Origin: Phoronis australis | Lineage: Eukaryota; Phoronida; Phoronidae | Direction: 5' to 3' | Assembly (NCBI GenBank): GCA_002633005.1 | Contig: NMRA01000008.1 | Span: 1,466,013-1,502,917, forward strand | DNA: 36,905 nucleotides | Part shown: one piece after another, positions 1 through 10,830 of the stretch | How the letters are laid out: each line of letters begins with the position of its first letter | How positions within the stretch are numbered: the stretch's first letter is position 1 | Notes under the pieces: model-generated | What the model was told of the DNA's origin: nothing | What the model saw: the letters and a program-made list of their open reading frames with translations, nothing else | Database searches by the model: none | Translations under genes and position numbers: made by a program

Positions 1-200
1 TGATGATGGTGGTGATGATGGTGATGATGTTGATGATGATGGTGATGATGTTGGTGATGATGATGATGATGATGATGGTGATGATGGTGGTGATGATGAT
101 GATGGTGACGATGATGGTGATGATGGTGATGATGGTGATGATGATGATGGTGGTGGTGATGATGATGGTGATGATGATGGTGATGATGGTGATAACGATG
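1..200. repeat. GAT/GGT trinucleotide microsatellite
   Basis: The first 200 bases are a nearly uninterrupted run of TGATGATGG-type trinucleotides, mixing GAT and GGT units. The array begins at the window edge, so its true length is unknown. The open frame through it (a Met/Val-only peptide) comes from the repeat and is not a gene. Confidence 0.95.
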
Positions 201-1045
201 ATCATGGTTTCAACTTATTATCTCATATTGAGTGGATCCTACAGTAATGTAATTGTCGTCCCGTGAGAGAACATCTATCGAATTAGACGTGAAAAACAGC
301 TTTGCATCTCCAACTAATGGATTCCTCTGTGTGCACAGGCCCCAGGGTAATAGAACCGTTTGCCTATTTACTCACGGTCTGCACTGCTGATATTGGCTGC
401 AATACTAGTTTAGGCCTATTGCGAGCTGGGTGTGGACTTGTGGACTACGCATTAACTCGGTAAGGGAAGACTGGGTGAGGGTAAGCCATGCTTTGTTCAA
501 TTAATAGTTTTTCTAAAGAAACACACTGGAAAAGCGAGTGAAGAAGACGAAAATGTTATATCCGCAAACTGTCGGACTTATGGTAAACTCATAAATGTTT
601 CGAAAATGTTAACGATAATGACAATAGTAACTCCGTCAGAAAATGGAGTTGTATAGAGTCTGAAATATACTCTTAAATCTTCGCTAAACATTAGGTTGGC
701 AACAAGAGTTTGCCTGGACCTAGACTTCCATTTCCTCGCGACAGCAATCTATTTACAAAAAAATAAGACCGATCGCTGCTAAAACGGTTGTAGGCATGTC
801 ATTACAAACGCGGCGGTGCGTTTTTTTAGAAGAAGGAAAATGTTGCGTCTGACAATTGTTGATGCTCATATTGAATCACAACCTTCGTGAGTCACATTAA
901 CAAACTATTTGTAAATCAATGGCCGTTTTATCTGAGACCGGACTTATGACCGCGGTTTGTGGGAATTCCCGATGGTGCGAGGAAATGGAAGTTTAACTCG
1001 CTTGATTGAGTTATTATTTTTCTGAATTTGTTCCGTTTCTTTCAG
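201..1045. other. Noncoding; probable upstream region or 5' intron of the tetraspan gene
   Basis: I see no coding potential or recognised repeat. The stretch ends in a pyrimidine-rich tract and CAG at 1043-1045, a good 3' splice site. The part next to the tetraspan coding exon is therefore probably an intron interrupting its 5' UTR. No upstream exon can be placed. Confidence 0.4.
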
Positions 1046-1057
1046 ATGCTACCATGA
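1046..1057 (+). promoter_or_regulatory. Three-codon upstream ORF overlapping the start of the tetraspan CDS
   Basis: Directly after the inferred splice acceptor, ATG CTA CCA TGA forms a minimal ORF. Its stop codon overlaps the ATG of the tetraspan protein as ATGA. If the exon begins at 1046, this uATG is in the mRNA and could set initiation by leaky scanning or reinitiation. Confidence 0.35.
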
Positions 1058-1512
1058 AGTACGAGCCACGACCCGGTTTTTACCACAAGTATGGGCTGAT
1101 TCTAGGCATATTCCACATAGTGTTAGGAATCGTATGCTTTGCACTCGGTCTTACTACCGTTCTACAGAACAGTTCTGCAAACGAATCCTTTTTCTCGGAA
1201 GTCTGGGTAGAGGTATTCTTCCTCGCTTGCGGCGTCACTGGCATTCTGTCATGGTACTACAAAAACTTGGCCACCATTATCGGCTTACTCATACTTTCTC
1301 TCGTATCTGTTACTATGGCTTTTATTTTGCTCGGCAGTTCGGCCTACGTTGCGTCTAACCATTCATCTGAGCTCACACACATTTTGCTGTCATTCTTCGG
1401 CTTTGCGGAAATGGTCACCAGCGTCGCGTCTGTGGCGCTGTGCTGTCGCGCGTTGTGTTGTAATTACGAGATAAGCCAGCCGTCACGAAAAATAGACCAA
1501 GAACATACATAG
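1054..1512 (+). CDS. Four-transmembrane protein, MS4A (CD20-like) type
   Basis: A 152-residue ORF encodes a small integral membrane protein. Four hydrophobic segments lie at about residues 14-36, 51-67, 73-94 and 107-131. The first extracellular-type loop has two N-glycosylation sequons (N39, N43). A Cys-rich CCRALCC stretch (130-136) after the last segment could be palmitoylated, and a polar tail follows. The short loops and the LG-I-x-x-G pattern of the first segment resemble the MS4A/TMEM176 group, which acts in plasma membrane signalling and ion flux, but this is family resemblance only. I chose the ATG at 1054: it has a good context (ACC before it), lies just after a splice acceptor (CAG ending 1045), and the frame has no upstream ATG. 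The coding region sits in one exon, whereas vertebrate MS4A genes are split. A generic tetraspan unrelated to MS4A remains possible. Confidence 0.7.
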   Translation: MKYEPRPGFYHKYGLILGIFHIVLGIVCFALGLTTVLQNSSANESFFSEVWVEVFFLACGVTGILSWYYKNLATIIGLLILSLVSVTMAFILLGSSAYVASNHSSELTHILLSFFGFAEMVTSVASVALCCRALCCNYEISQPSRKIDQEHT

Positions 1513-2521
1513 AATCACTGGATTGTCTAAACTTGAGAACGTATGGCATGGTTGACAAAAAGGACGAAAAAGAATTTATTTCATGAATTACGCTTCTGGA
1601 CTGGGTAACATAAAACTTTTAAATTCATCCGATGGATAACTTTAATTTTTGCATGGCGTCAAGCACCTTCTTCGAAAATGGCAACGTGACGTGTGATGAT
1701 GTGACGTCATTGTTATTATACAGCATGGAACTTTTATGTAACCGGGCCCTGAAAAGGAACTGGACATTTTTTAACACTGCATCACTACCACAGAGTTTGG
1801 CCTGGGATAACCTGACTTGTCGTCCGCCTCCCGCTGCACCGAGACGAGCTTGAAATCAGCTGAACTGTTGTTTGAATACTGGAGCACCACCAGACTTCGG
1901 GGCTGAAAATGTCTGTATTTTCCTATTTGAATACTGTTACACCGTTGCCACGAGTTGTGTTTGAAAAGGACCGATGTATTGTGCGTGTTCTGTCACACAA
2001 CCGCGAGTTGAAAAAAATGGATTGTTTTTAACAGAATGCGACTATTGAGCCCGAAAAATCATAATGGTTCTTGTTTCGTTTTTTTTCTGAAAATCGAGTC
2101 GGTGGTACTGTCCACCTAAGACGAGCAAAAATTGTGAAAGATTCGCTTTTTTCGTTCTTTTACTCATCGCTTGACAAATCGTAACGTTTTGAACCTTGTT
2201 GACAGTTGTTTACGTTTCTTTTGCAGCTTTTCCAAAAATGAGACCTTGGTTGAAATCGATGAGAGAACACGTTTCTTTTTAATCCTGTGAGTACAGGTCT
2301 CAGAACGAGTCATGGTAGATACCAGAACAAACTGGCTTTTTAGTCTTATTGATCGAGTTTAAACAACAATTGTTGTCTGAATAATAGCTATCGCTATGGA
2401 CAGAGTGAAAATACTAAACTGTTGTTAAAATGCTCTGGCAATACTCCGTGCCTGGACTGTACTCAGTTTTAATATTGCAGCAATGCCGGAAAACACCGGA
2501 AGGGTTATTTCATTCATGTAG
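1513..2521. other. Noncoding, possibly 3' UTR; degenerate repeats near the start
   Basis: No convincing gene. A phrase resembling TGTTTGAATACTG recurs at about 1868, 1927, 3003 and 3096, suggesting a diverged minisatellite or repeated element across 1.86-3.1 kb. No close AATAAA follows the tetraspan stop; the first clear one I see is at 3654-3659. A 73-codon frame at 1632-1853 has no recognisable content. Confidence 0.4.
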
Positions 2522-2525
2522 CCAG

Positions 2526-2671
2526 CCTCCCGTTCAGTAACGCTAAGATCTCGCTAAAAAGCAAGACTTCGCGAGATTACGTGAGATATTGCCGTGTATT
2601 AATCAAATCACGTGACTTTGACTAGATTTTAGCTAGGTCCTAGCGTAGGTCCTAGCGTTATTGAACGCACG
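2526..2671. mobile_element. MITE family 1, copy A (146 bp), flanked by CCAG duplication
   Basis: A short nonautonomous DNA element. Its ends are imperfect inverted repeats: the left begins CCTCCCGTTCAGTAACGC and the right, read inward on the other strand, begins CGTGCGTTCAATAACGC. It is flanked by CCAG at 2522-2525 and 2672-2675. The interior shares blocks such as GCAAGACTTCGCGAGATTAC and TTTTAGCTAGGTCCTAGCG with the copies at 14883 and 27967. It has no coding capacity. The superfamily is not identified; a 4-bp duplication is used by several (Chapaev, Sola, Ginger). Confidence 0.85.
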
Positions 2672-2675
2672 CCAG

Positions 2676-4686
2676 TTATCGGATTGGTGCAAAATTGCGG
2701 TTAGCGTACGATTTGATTTTTTCTCCTAACACCCCCAACCCCTCCCGTCCGCGGTCACTCCCAATTGTTCCACGCCCTGGATCGACAGCTGTTCACGTCG
2801 CAGATTCCTCAAACTAAATTAGAATTAACAAAATCGTTGGCCGATTGGTCCTCAGAGCAGACGTCATATGTCAATAGACGAAGCAACACCTGCACCACCG
2901 GTTCAGTTGCACATAAACAAAACAGTTGTTGACAAGTGAGGTTTGAAATCAACTAATACTAGTTGTTTGCGCACTGTAGAACTACTACGCTCTTCTAATG
3001 TGGTGTTTAAATACTGCAGCACAACCACGAACCGTGTTTAAAATCAAATGGAATAATGTTAGAACATTGTAGGGTGACCAAGAATCGGCTTTGTTGTTTG
3101 AATATTGTAGGAGAGTTCTCAGGCGATTCTGGAAAAGTATATAATGGCCCATTAATCTAACTATTACGATCAGTCGGAAGAAAGTCTCCAATGGGAATAA
3201 GACGAATCAGACAGTCAGCTTAAAACAAAATAAGTCATTCATTTGATTCTCATTTAGAAACAATTATCTGAAGCACATGAAAACATATGGAGTACGCCAC
3301 TGTCGTTATCTTTCGCAATACAAAGGTTACACTTAGCATAATCGGTTCTGGTCTGAGCTCGACTCATTTTGAAACATGCGCCTGGCATCAGGCGACAATG
3401 GGGTAAAAAAGAAAGGTGCCGACTCATTTCAGCTTTCATCAGGTGACGTTGGGGGAAAAAGAAACTGGGTTCAAATGACTTTTTTGAAAACATGAACGGC
3501 TAAATAAGTACCGCATCACCAAATCAATTTTCCAAAAACAATTGTGCTATTTTCTTTGGCCTGATCTGTATTTTGAACTTGTATAGAATATCTGTACTTT
3601 TACTACGTAATTGTGTGAGCATGTTTTTATGTGGTAGCATCTATTTACTTTATAATAAATACATAAAAAACCAATTACTGTAATGACAACATTGCTGCAA
3701 AGTATCGCCAGGAATCGGGATGATTTCATGGTGACGAATAAGCTTCGAATGGCTAAACGAGTGCCGATTGAACCAAAGATGAGTTCCACTTTATTGATCG
3801 CAAGTGATGTACTAACACAGTTTGACGTTTTGATCCCCAAATGACTTCGAATGACTGATGTAAGTATGTGAGCATTGGGCTATGTCACTGACCTGAAATA
3901 TATATGCAATCGTAGTCGGATACAAGATTTAATGAGGGTTTTCTATGCTTCAATTTACGAAACGACCTGTAGCCTCGTTCATACCGCGAGCACGCAGTCG
4001 CCCTCTATCGGAACACTTCGAGTATTTTTTAACTCTATTTTAACTTCAGAGGTAAAATTTCTTTGCGCATGGGCGGACTTCAATCATATATAGCAAATCA
4101 CGGAAATTTCAAACTGGGGAATGATTGGCTGCGTGACTGAAATTCGCGCATGCGTAGATAACGTTCACCTGGGGAAATTTGAGGCTTCGAAAGTACCCAA
4201 CTCTGAGGTGTTCCGAGTGAGTCGTCTTCGTGTAGACTATTTGTGACTGTATTGACTTCCTGTCTGGGAACTTACCGAGTTACTTCTGCATTGTATAAAA
4301 GCTGTAGAGAATACATGAAATACCGTTTGTTTGTTGTTTTATTCGTACCTAATCATTTTTTCGGAGTCTATGTTTTTAACGGATCTAAGTATCCTATAAG
4401 CAGAACAAGACTAATACAATTGTGTACAGACTCTGAACTGGGCCCCTGACTCTTCCACAGCCTCTATGTAAAGTCGGCACTATTAAACTCCGAGTGACGA
4501 TGTTGCCCGTTGCAGAGCGGCATCAGTAACACTGAGACCTGAATTTGCTTAGGGACCAGTTTGTGCCCTCACTCGTTGTGAGGGTCAGCCTTCGTTGTTA
4601 AGTTACTTGGCGTCGTTTTTACGACAGATCTCGAGTCAGAAGACAATAGAATCGCCTAGTCTGTAACAGGAACTAGTCTAAACGAC
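2676..4686. other. Noncoding spacer with a short tandem duplication
   Basis: No gene recognised. An imperfect tandem duplication occupies about 3361-3470. Each unit starts GACTCATTT and continues through a CATCAGG(C/T)GAC block to a GGG(G)TAAAAAA/GGGGGAAAAA block. A consensus AATAAA occurs at 3654-3659 with nothing upstream that clearly needs it. The frames on either strand look random. Confidence 0.5.
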
Positions 4687-5159
4687 ATGCAGCTTCCACC
4701 GTTTGTGGTGATGGTGGTGGGGGTAATGGTGGTGGTGGCCATGGTGGTGGTGGTAGGGATGGTTGTAGTGGTAGTGGTAATCAGTGGTATTTGTGAGATT
4801 GGCTGTGGTGCTGATATTAGTGGTTGTGATAGATGTGATAACGGTCGTGGTCGTCGTGGTGTTGGTGGTTGTAATTGCATTGGTGGCGGCTCTCGCTGTG
4901 GTAGTGGTGGTGATGGCTGTCATGGTGATGGTTTGTGGGAAGTGGTGACGTTGGTATTGGTGGGGATTGTAGTTGTAGTAGCAATTTGTGTGGTCATGTT
5001 GGTGTTGGTCGTTTTAGTGATGGTAGTGGTGATGGTGGTCGTGGCTGCGGCAGTGGTGTTGGTTGTGGTACTTATGGCTGTTACAGCAGAGATGAGTACC
5101 ATCATCATTACAATAATCACCATCCCCACCACCACAACCGTCGCCACAGCTGCTGCTGA
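4687..5159. repeat. Degenerate GTG/GGT low-complexity tract that switches strand
   Basis: From 4700 to about 5090 the + strand is dominated by GTG/GGT triplets with scattered substitutions. From about 5098 to 5150 it switches to CAC/CATCAT triplets, the reverse complement of the same motif, so the ends could pair as a hairpin. The long frames here (for example 4687-5226, Val/Met/Gly-rich, then Thr-rich) are products of the triplet repeat. I do not call them genes. Confidence 0.9.
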
Positions 5160-6329
5160 TAAGCCAATTGATGAAAAAGAGTTTCGTACTTCACTCTTCC
5201 GAATCGATTGCCTTTCCGGATTTTGAAACTAAGTCGACTGCAATATATCTGGTTAATTTTGTACCCAAGTGTTTTATTAACGATCATACGGATGAGTCGC
5301 AATCTGCGATACAGATGAAATTGACACAAACTAATGAGATATAAAAATCAAATATCACACCCGAGAGGTGTTTTAAGACCAAAAGCACGTCGCAGCGCAG
5401 GATATTGTTAGACATGTAATACCCATGGCAATCCAAAGCGAGTGCTGTGTGTATTTATAGGGAATCGTTAACGGTGCCAACTATAAAATATCGTGAAAAT
5501 TCGTCGATTTGCTTTTGGGCATCTCATGAAACAATTGCACAATTTATTTATGTATCTCAAGAGAGTATCTATTATCTAGTAACACATCGTGCTACTGTTG
5601 CTGTAGTAGCAGGTCTAGAATGGCGTCACCAACAACAATGTTAGAGGGAAAAACTTTCGTGTATCTCTTAAAACGGAATAATGGCGACGGTTTTGAGATC
5701 CCGCTCCATATGTAAATCTGTCTATGCGTTGTTAAAGATTGCATATGTCATTTGCAAAAAATGACAAACAACGGAAGTGGCTTGAGAGTCAAACCCTATG
5801 ACCTATTTTACTTACGAGAAATTTTCTTAATGAAACTGATCAATAACGTTTTCGTGCTATTTCGAAACAAAAACAAAATCTTTCAAGTTTACCGTATAAG
5901 CGCTTCACTGCAAAGTTTGCTTATATTCAAAATCAGTAGCATGTGCTGTGTAGCCTACGTGAAACGCCTCAGAAAAAAGAGCAATTTTCAAAAATATGTG
6001 TGAGTGGGAGTTTTTTTTGGAAAGAAGGAAGTTACATTTTTATTAGACATTCGTAATGGGTTATGCATTAGTTGCCAATGTCAGTGTGAAAATTGGTCTG
6101 TAGTGATTTCAGTGAAGGCAAACTGAGTCAGTATATGACGTTTCAATATTTGGTTACAGGGATGAATTGATCGCAGTATTTATTTTCTCACATGACCTGG
6201 AATTTGTTACAACACGACTGGTTCATAATACCGATTATACCACAATATTAGCCTCGAATGGCAGATACAACCGTGTAATAACCTATAAAGTTATATCACT
6301 AGTGAGATAACATTTTGGCGGGAAACTGA
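5160..6329. other. Noncoding, nothing recognised
   Basis: AT-rich sequence with only short random frames. I see no inverted repeats, splice-bounded exons or known motifs. Confidence 0.5.
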
Positions 6330-6400
6330 GGCCGGATTCGTACCTGGGCACCAAGAGTTTGAAGTCGCCGACTTTAACCACTACACAGCTGAGCGGCTGA
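6330..6400 (-). repeat. tRNA-derived sequence (SINE head or tRNA pseudogene)
   Basis: On the - strand there is an A-box-like D-arm region with TGTGTAGTGGTTAAAGTC (6370-6390 region), followed by GGTACGAATCC (6334-6344). The latter differs from the B-box consensus GGTTCGAATCC at one position. The A-to-B spacing suits an RNA polymerase III promoter. I could not form a full acceptor stem or canonical anticodon stem, so this is more likely a tRNA-derived SINE or decayed tRNA than a working tRNA. Confidence 0.55.
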
Positions 6401-6918
6401 CGTCATCGAACGTGAAAATAGGATACTTATGAGCACGTGCAACAATCGCATGTTCAGCAAAGGGCATTGCACCGACATTTATACGCTGTGAAAACTAAGA
6501 CGCATGATTTCCATAAAAACGATACAGTGAAATTTTTCTCTCGTGTTCTCTCACTTGTAAATGACCGATCTCCAATTTGAATGCGAGTATCCTTTGACTT
6601 GAGCATTATAGTCAGTTACTAGTGGTAACCTATTTTAGCAGACGATATTTTCCCGGTCGAAGCTTAGCGTGATCAAATGTGTAGTAAGCTATAATAGTTG
6701 CTTAACCCTAATTTATAGATTCACTTTATTTCTATTTTGTTTTATTTTTCAATTGGTTTTGGGTAAAAGCATTATTTGACAAAAATAGCTCGGCATTTCT
6801 TAGAAGGTCACGACCTCCGACCCCGGGCCTCTGACATAGAAAGTAGTTACAAAGCCGAGGCGAGTCGAGAAAGGTAGATCGATTCATTGCAATGTTTCTC
6901 GTTCAGTATGTGGTATAA
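6401..6918. other. Noncoding, nothing recognised
   Basis: No coding, repeat or RNA signal that I can support. Confidence 0.4.
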
Positions 6919-7080
6919 ATAGATTATTACATGTTCTCAGTCGTTATCCCCCTTATCTAGAGCCCTCGTGGATTTTGTAGAATTATCACCCTCGGGGCTA
7001 ACGCCCCTCGGGCGATAATTCTCCAAAATCCTCCGGCTCTAGATAACGGGAGATAACGACTTCGCCATGTAATAATCTAT
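6919..7080. mobile_element. Foldback MITE with about 75-bp inverted arms
   Basis: The whole 162-bp segment is an inverted repeat. Outer ends ATAGATTATTACATG and CATGTAATAATCTAT match exactly. The arms continue through GTCGTTATC, TATCTAGAGCC and GGATTTTG blocks to a central hairpin of CCTCGGGGC/GCCCCTCGGG around TAAC. A few mismatches and small gaps interrupt the arms. It encodes nothing, and no clear target duplication is visible beyond AT-rich flanks. It could extrude as a cruciform, or be transcribed into a long hairpin RNA. Confidence 0.85.
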
Positions 7081-8529
7081 ATGTACGTAATTTTTTTGAT
7101 ATTATGTGGACGAATCACAAAGTAGTGCAAAGTAGAAATCCGTACGCTTCAGAAAGCCTCGGGAGATTGACGAAATTTCCAAGAGGTTTTGCCCATGTCA
7201 TAAACCTGACACTCGTGTAGGATTCTCTATATCTGATACCGTATTCGGGATCATGGATACATGAACGCACATAAAATTTCTGAACTGTTATCAGTTTGGT
7301 TCACCAACTCAACTCGAGCGAGCAGCTTAGCTAGTCAGTCGAGATCCATGTTATGCTGTTCAAGCTTCGTTGTGGCATTGGATGTTAACCGTGCATACAT
7401 TTTAAGGATGGTCTATTAGACCAAATGCCCGCATTTTAAAACCAACTTGGTCAATAAATGGCGGATGAATAGGCAATTTGGAACATGTTACACAATATCC
7501 CTTCACATTTTGCATTGGAAATGGTAAGGGTATGTTTTCGTAAATTAGATAATTGAAAACATCTGGAAATTACGGTTGACAAATACACGGTATCAAGTTG
7601 AGCATAGCGCGTGCGCATTAGAGTGATGAAGAATTACTAGTGTAAACAAGCCGATTTTTACATTGCACTCAACGAAGACTCGACAATAAAATGCAGGTTT
7701 CTCATAAAATAGCTCATAAAATGTGAAAATAGGGTATGCTATCATTACCTGAACATTGCGGGGTTGTTTGACAGAGAAGCTCTCTGAGTAGTCAAGAAGG
7801 TGGATATTTTGTGATGTTCTTCAACATGGGTGTACGCAAAATTTGTCTGACAGAAAAAAGGGCGTGTGGGACAACTACATGAAAATTAGTTTTATCAGAT
7901 TGTACTCTCCCAACCACTTACATGGGAAAAGCACGCGAATTGATTTGTTTACTCTAAGTAGATATCAGAGGTGGCAGACAAAACCGTGGACTGTGTATTG
8001 GTAAAAAGGAAAACAAAGATGGCTGACAAAAATTAGCAGGACACTAATGTAACATATGTCAGTGCATTTTTCGTAATGTTTCCATTAGTCTGAAAAGTGA
8101 TCACATTCATGAGAATTTTATCAGTCAGGTGTATCCTAGATTCACAGAAAATTATATATTTGTTTAAAATGATAAAAGGTGGCATCATTTGAGAATACAA
8201 AGCTAGCTTGCTCTGAGTTTTATCTTGTACTGCTTTTAACGAAAATGAAGTTAGCCCAAAAGAATACTATCATTAAAACTTGTCTGCGAGCAGAGTAACC
8301 AGAATTTTATTGTTTTTGGTCTGAATTATTACAACTATAATAGGAATAGTATAAAGTACCGGGTGAAAGGGCCGACTTGAGGCATGACATCTGAGGGTGA
8401 GGGACCTTGTCCACGAAATTATTCAAGACATTTTACGTTATATTCTGTTGCAAATTTAAGATAAGCGTTTGTTATTGTGTGCTCTAATACAGTATGATTT
8501 CCTCGTGTGAGTTTCTAGTTCATGTTTGT
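7081..8529. other. Noncoding, nothing recognised
   Basis: AT-rich, no long frames on either strand, and no inverted or tandem repeats that I can define. Confidence 0.45.
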
Positions 8530-8627
8530 ACTTGATGACCTCTAGGCTCGAGTTACAAACTGTAGTAAAAACTCGAGATTTCGAGCTCAGACTCGAACTT
8601 ATATATTTAAAGCTGGGGTCATCAAGT
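8530..8627. repeat. Short inverted repeat, 98 bp
   Basis: ACTTGATGACC at the left end is matched by GGTCATCAAGT at the right. Inside are several CTCGAG/ACTCGA motifs that can also pair. It may be a small foldback element. No target duplication was identified. Confidence 0.5.
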
Positions 8628-9915
8628 GCAAAGTAGCCAGCCCCCCATGTAAATCATAATGTTCTGGAGCATAGAATAATAGACACTTATCTTAAGTTCT
8701 CTACAAAGTAGAATGGAAAGTGACATCAATAATTTTGAGTTCCATTTCGAGTACAAAGATTAGACCCTGGGGCCTGATGTTTTCTGCAACAATTACAACC
8801 ATTTCAGCAAACACGATTGGCAATTTGTATCAGCATGTGCTCAGCGTAATAAATATTGGTTGATAGATATGGCTATTAGCGGGTACGATAGGTAAATTGC
8901 CTATTTAATGGAACTGCATCGGCCTTTATCAAACCACAAACATGGTTCTGTTGGTGTGCCTACCTAGACACTTATACCAACACAGTTTTACCAAGACAAT
9001 TTTTAATCAAGAATCACAGAAAACACAATTTGCCATGAATGACACCATGAATATTTGAAAGGTGACAATGTTTCATTAATTTTACAAAAAAAAATTTACA
9101 AGCAATTTATTTTCATTACATCTTCGTGTACAATTAAAATATTGGAACATTGCAATGCACCAAAAATTAGCAATTTAGGGTACAAATAAAAACTCTAATA
9201 AATTGGCGAATCTTCATCATATTCAATTTCAGTCTTTATCCATGTCTCCATGAATATGCAATAATACAACTTCTGCAGTTCCTTATTGCTTATATTTCCA
9301 CGGGGTCGCCCAAATTGTTTCAATAGTGTTGCTGTAGACTGTAAGCGACTTTTTACTCCAGAGGAGGAAATTGTTGGCGGGCGAGCGAGCCAGAGTTTGA
9401 CGAAGTTGACTTTGTGTTGATTGGGTACTTTTCTATGAACTTGTGATGTGTCCTGATTGTGACATGGGAGGAGCGACTCAGGTAAACGTGGGTGAAAAGT
9501 AATCCAGAGTATTGAGGTCCACTTCTTTCCTACTTTTCACAGCTATATTTGCGTCATAATCGTGCTTTTTGTTAACAAAATATCATTGCTCTTCTTATAC
9601 TCATTATTTTAAACAGCTTGAAAACGTAATTTCATCACTTGTTTAGTATAGACATCAAAACGGTCCGGGTATTTGTTGGTACTGTAGATTGGCGGGAACC
9701 GGAACCGTCGTCTCTTGCTTTCTCGCGAGATCTCTTATGGTTATCAACCTCATGTATACTCTCATCCCAAGCAGACGACACTTTGCTTGTTCAATGAGGA
9801 ATTTAGTGATTTTTTAATAATTAAAATGAACGTGGACTCCTGAACACCCCTCTGAAATTAGTTTTTCTCCCTGTGCATGGTCTTGACATTGTCATTCGTG
9901 ACTTGTGTCCTGGAG
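8628..9915. other. Noncoding, nothing recognised
   Basis: AT-rich sequence without recognisable exons or repeats. A GCGGGCGAGCGAGC run at about 9376 is the only local GC-rich feature. Confidence 0.4.
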
Positions 9916-10186
9916 GTGTTTAAAGGCGAAGGTAACCTTTTTCATGTCATTTTTAGCAAAATTAGGTTCGTTGGTTATCCCAGACATATTTTCAACTTAA
10001 TTGCAGCTTTTCGTAATTTAACTAAATATTCGTTCTCTACTCCGGCAGTGACGTTTTGGGAGGCAAGCATTTCCCGCCAATTTCTTTTCATATAGTCTGA
10101 CTATGAGAGCTGTCGCGTCAGTCATTGATCTACCTCCGTTGAGATAAGTTCGGTCGTCGTTTGCTTTTGTTTACGAGTCAGTCAAC

Positions 10187-10294
10187 ATGCCACACTGTTG
10201 CTGCGTACCGGGATGTACTCATTATGGCCCAAAGCCTGTAAGCAGCCCTGCTGCGATGTTGAGTAGTGGGAGTGAATACAGGTCCAGTCAGTGA
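10187..10294 (+). pseudogene. THAP-like N-terminal fragment, left arm
   Basis: ATG at 10187 opens a 35-codon frame ending in TGA at 10292-10294. The start M-P-H-C-C-C-V-P-G-C-T-H-Y fits the beginning of a THAP zinc finger (closely spaced Cys after a Met-Pro start). The distal Cys-x2-His pair and the rest of the domain are missing. It is probably a remnant of the first coding exon of a transposase. Confidence 0.4.
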
Positions 10295-10377
10295 AGAGTA
10301 CAATTCGTCGTTCAATGAACAGATCGGTGAGACAAACTTTGATAAGTTTATTGTGGACTTGTTTAAAGAATTGGAAC

Positions 10378-10556
10378 TATTTAGAAGGTGCCAGGTGTCT
10401 GGCGAGGGAGTCACATGGCGGGGTGTAAGCAGTTTGTGTACTCAGGTCGCTATCCAGTGGGAGTGTGTCGCGGTACACTCGGGCAAATGGGACAGTTGTT
10501 GCTCTGTCCGTGAGACAATAATGAGTACATCCCGGTACAAAGCAACAGTGTGGCAT
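10378..10556 (-). pseudogene. THAP-like N-terminal fragment, right arm
   Basis: This is the mirror-image copy of the start at 10187, reading inward from ATG at 10556 to a TAG near 10378. It begins M-P-H-C-C-F-V-P-G-C-T-H-Y-C. The match covers about 13 residues and then departs from the left copy where the arm ends. No full THAP domain is formed. Confidence 0.35.
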
Positions 10557-10830
10557 GTTGACTGACTCGTAAACAATAGCAAACGACGACCGAACTTATA
10601 ACAACCGAGATAGAACAATGACTGACTCGGCAGCTCTCACAGTCAGACTATATGAAAAAGAAATTGGAGCGAAATTCTTGCCTCCCAAAACGTCACTTCC
10701 GGAGTAGAGAGCGAATAATTAATTAAATTACAAAAAGCTATAATTAAGTGGAAAATTTATCTGGGATAACCAACGAACCTTATTTTTGCTAAAAAGGACA
10801 TGGAAAATGGTTGTCTTCGCCTTTAAACAC

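Larger units (their letters stand above)
9916..10830. mobile_element. 0.9 kb inverted repeat with THAP-like starts in both arms
   Basis: Left arm 9916-10225 and right arm 10518-10830 are inverted, diverged copies of each other. The outer ends read GTGTTTAAAGGCGAAG and its complement. Shared blocks include GGTTATCCCAGA/TCTGGGATAACC, GACGTTTTGGGAGGCAAG and CATATAGTCTGACT. About 290 bp of unique sequence separates the arms. Each arm carries the same inward-facing protein start, M-P-H-C-C-x-V-P-G-C-T-H-Y. This resembles the first zinc-ligand segment of THAP domains, which occur in P-superfamily transposases. No transposase body or clear flanking duplication is visible. I infer two head-to-head remnants or a foldback derivative of a THAP-bearing transposon. 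Confidence 0.65.

Noticed and set aside
3-266. 87-codon Met/Val frame at the left edge
   Set aside because: Direct translation of the GAT/GGT microsatellite.
1632-1853. 73-codon frame downstream of the tetraspan gene
   Set aside because: No recognisable domain, no splice or promoter signals, and likely within 3' UTR or spacer.
4687-5226. 179-codon open frame rich in Val, Met and Gly
   Set aside because: The frame exists because the GTG/GGT triplet repeat lacks stops in several frames on both strands; composition is pure repeat.
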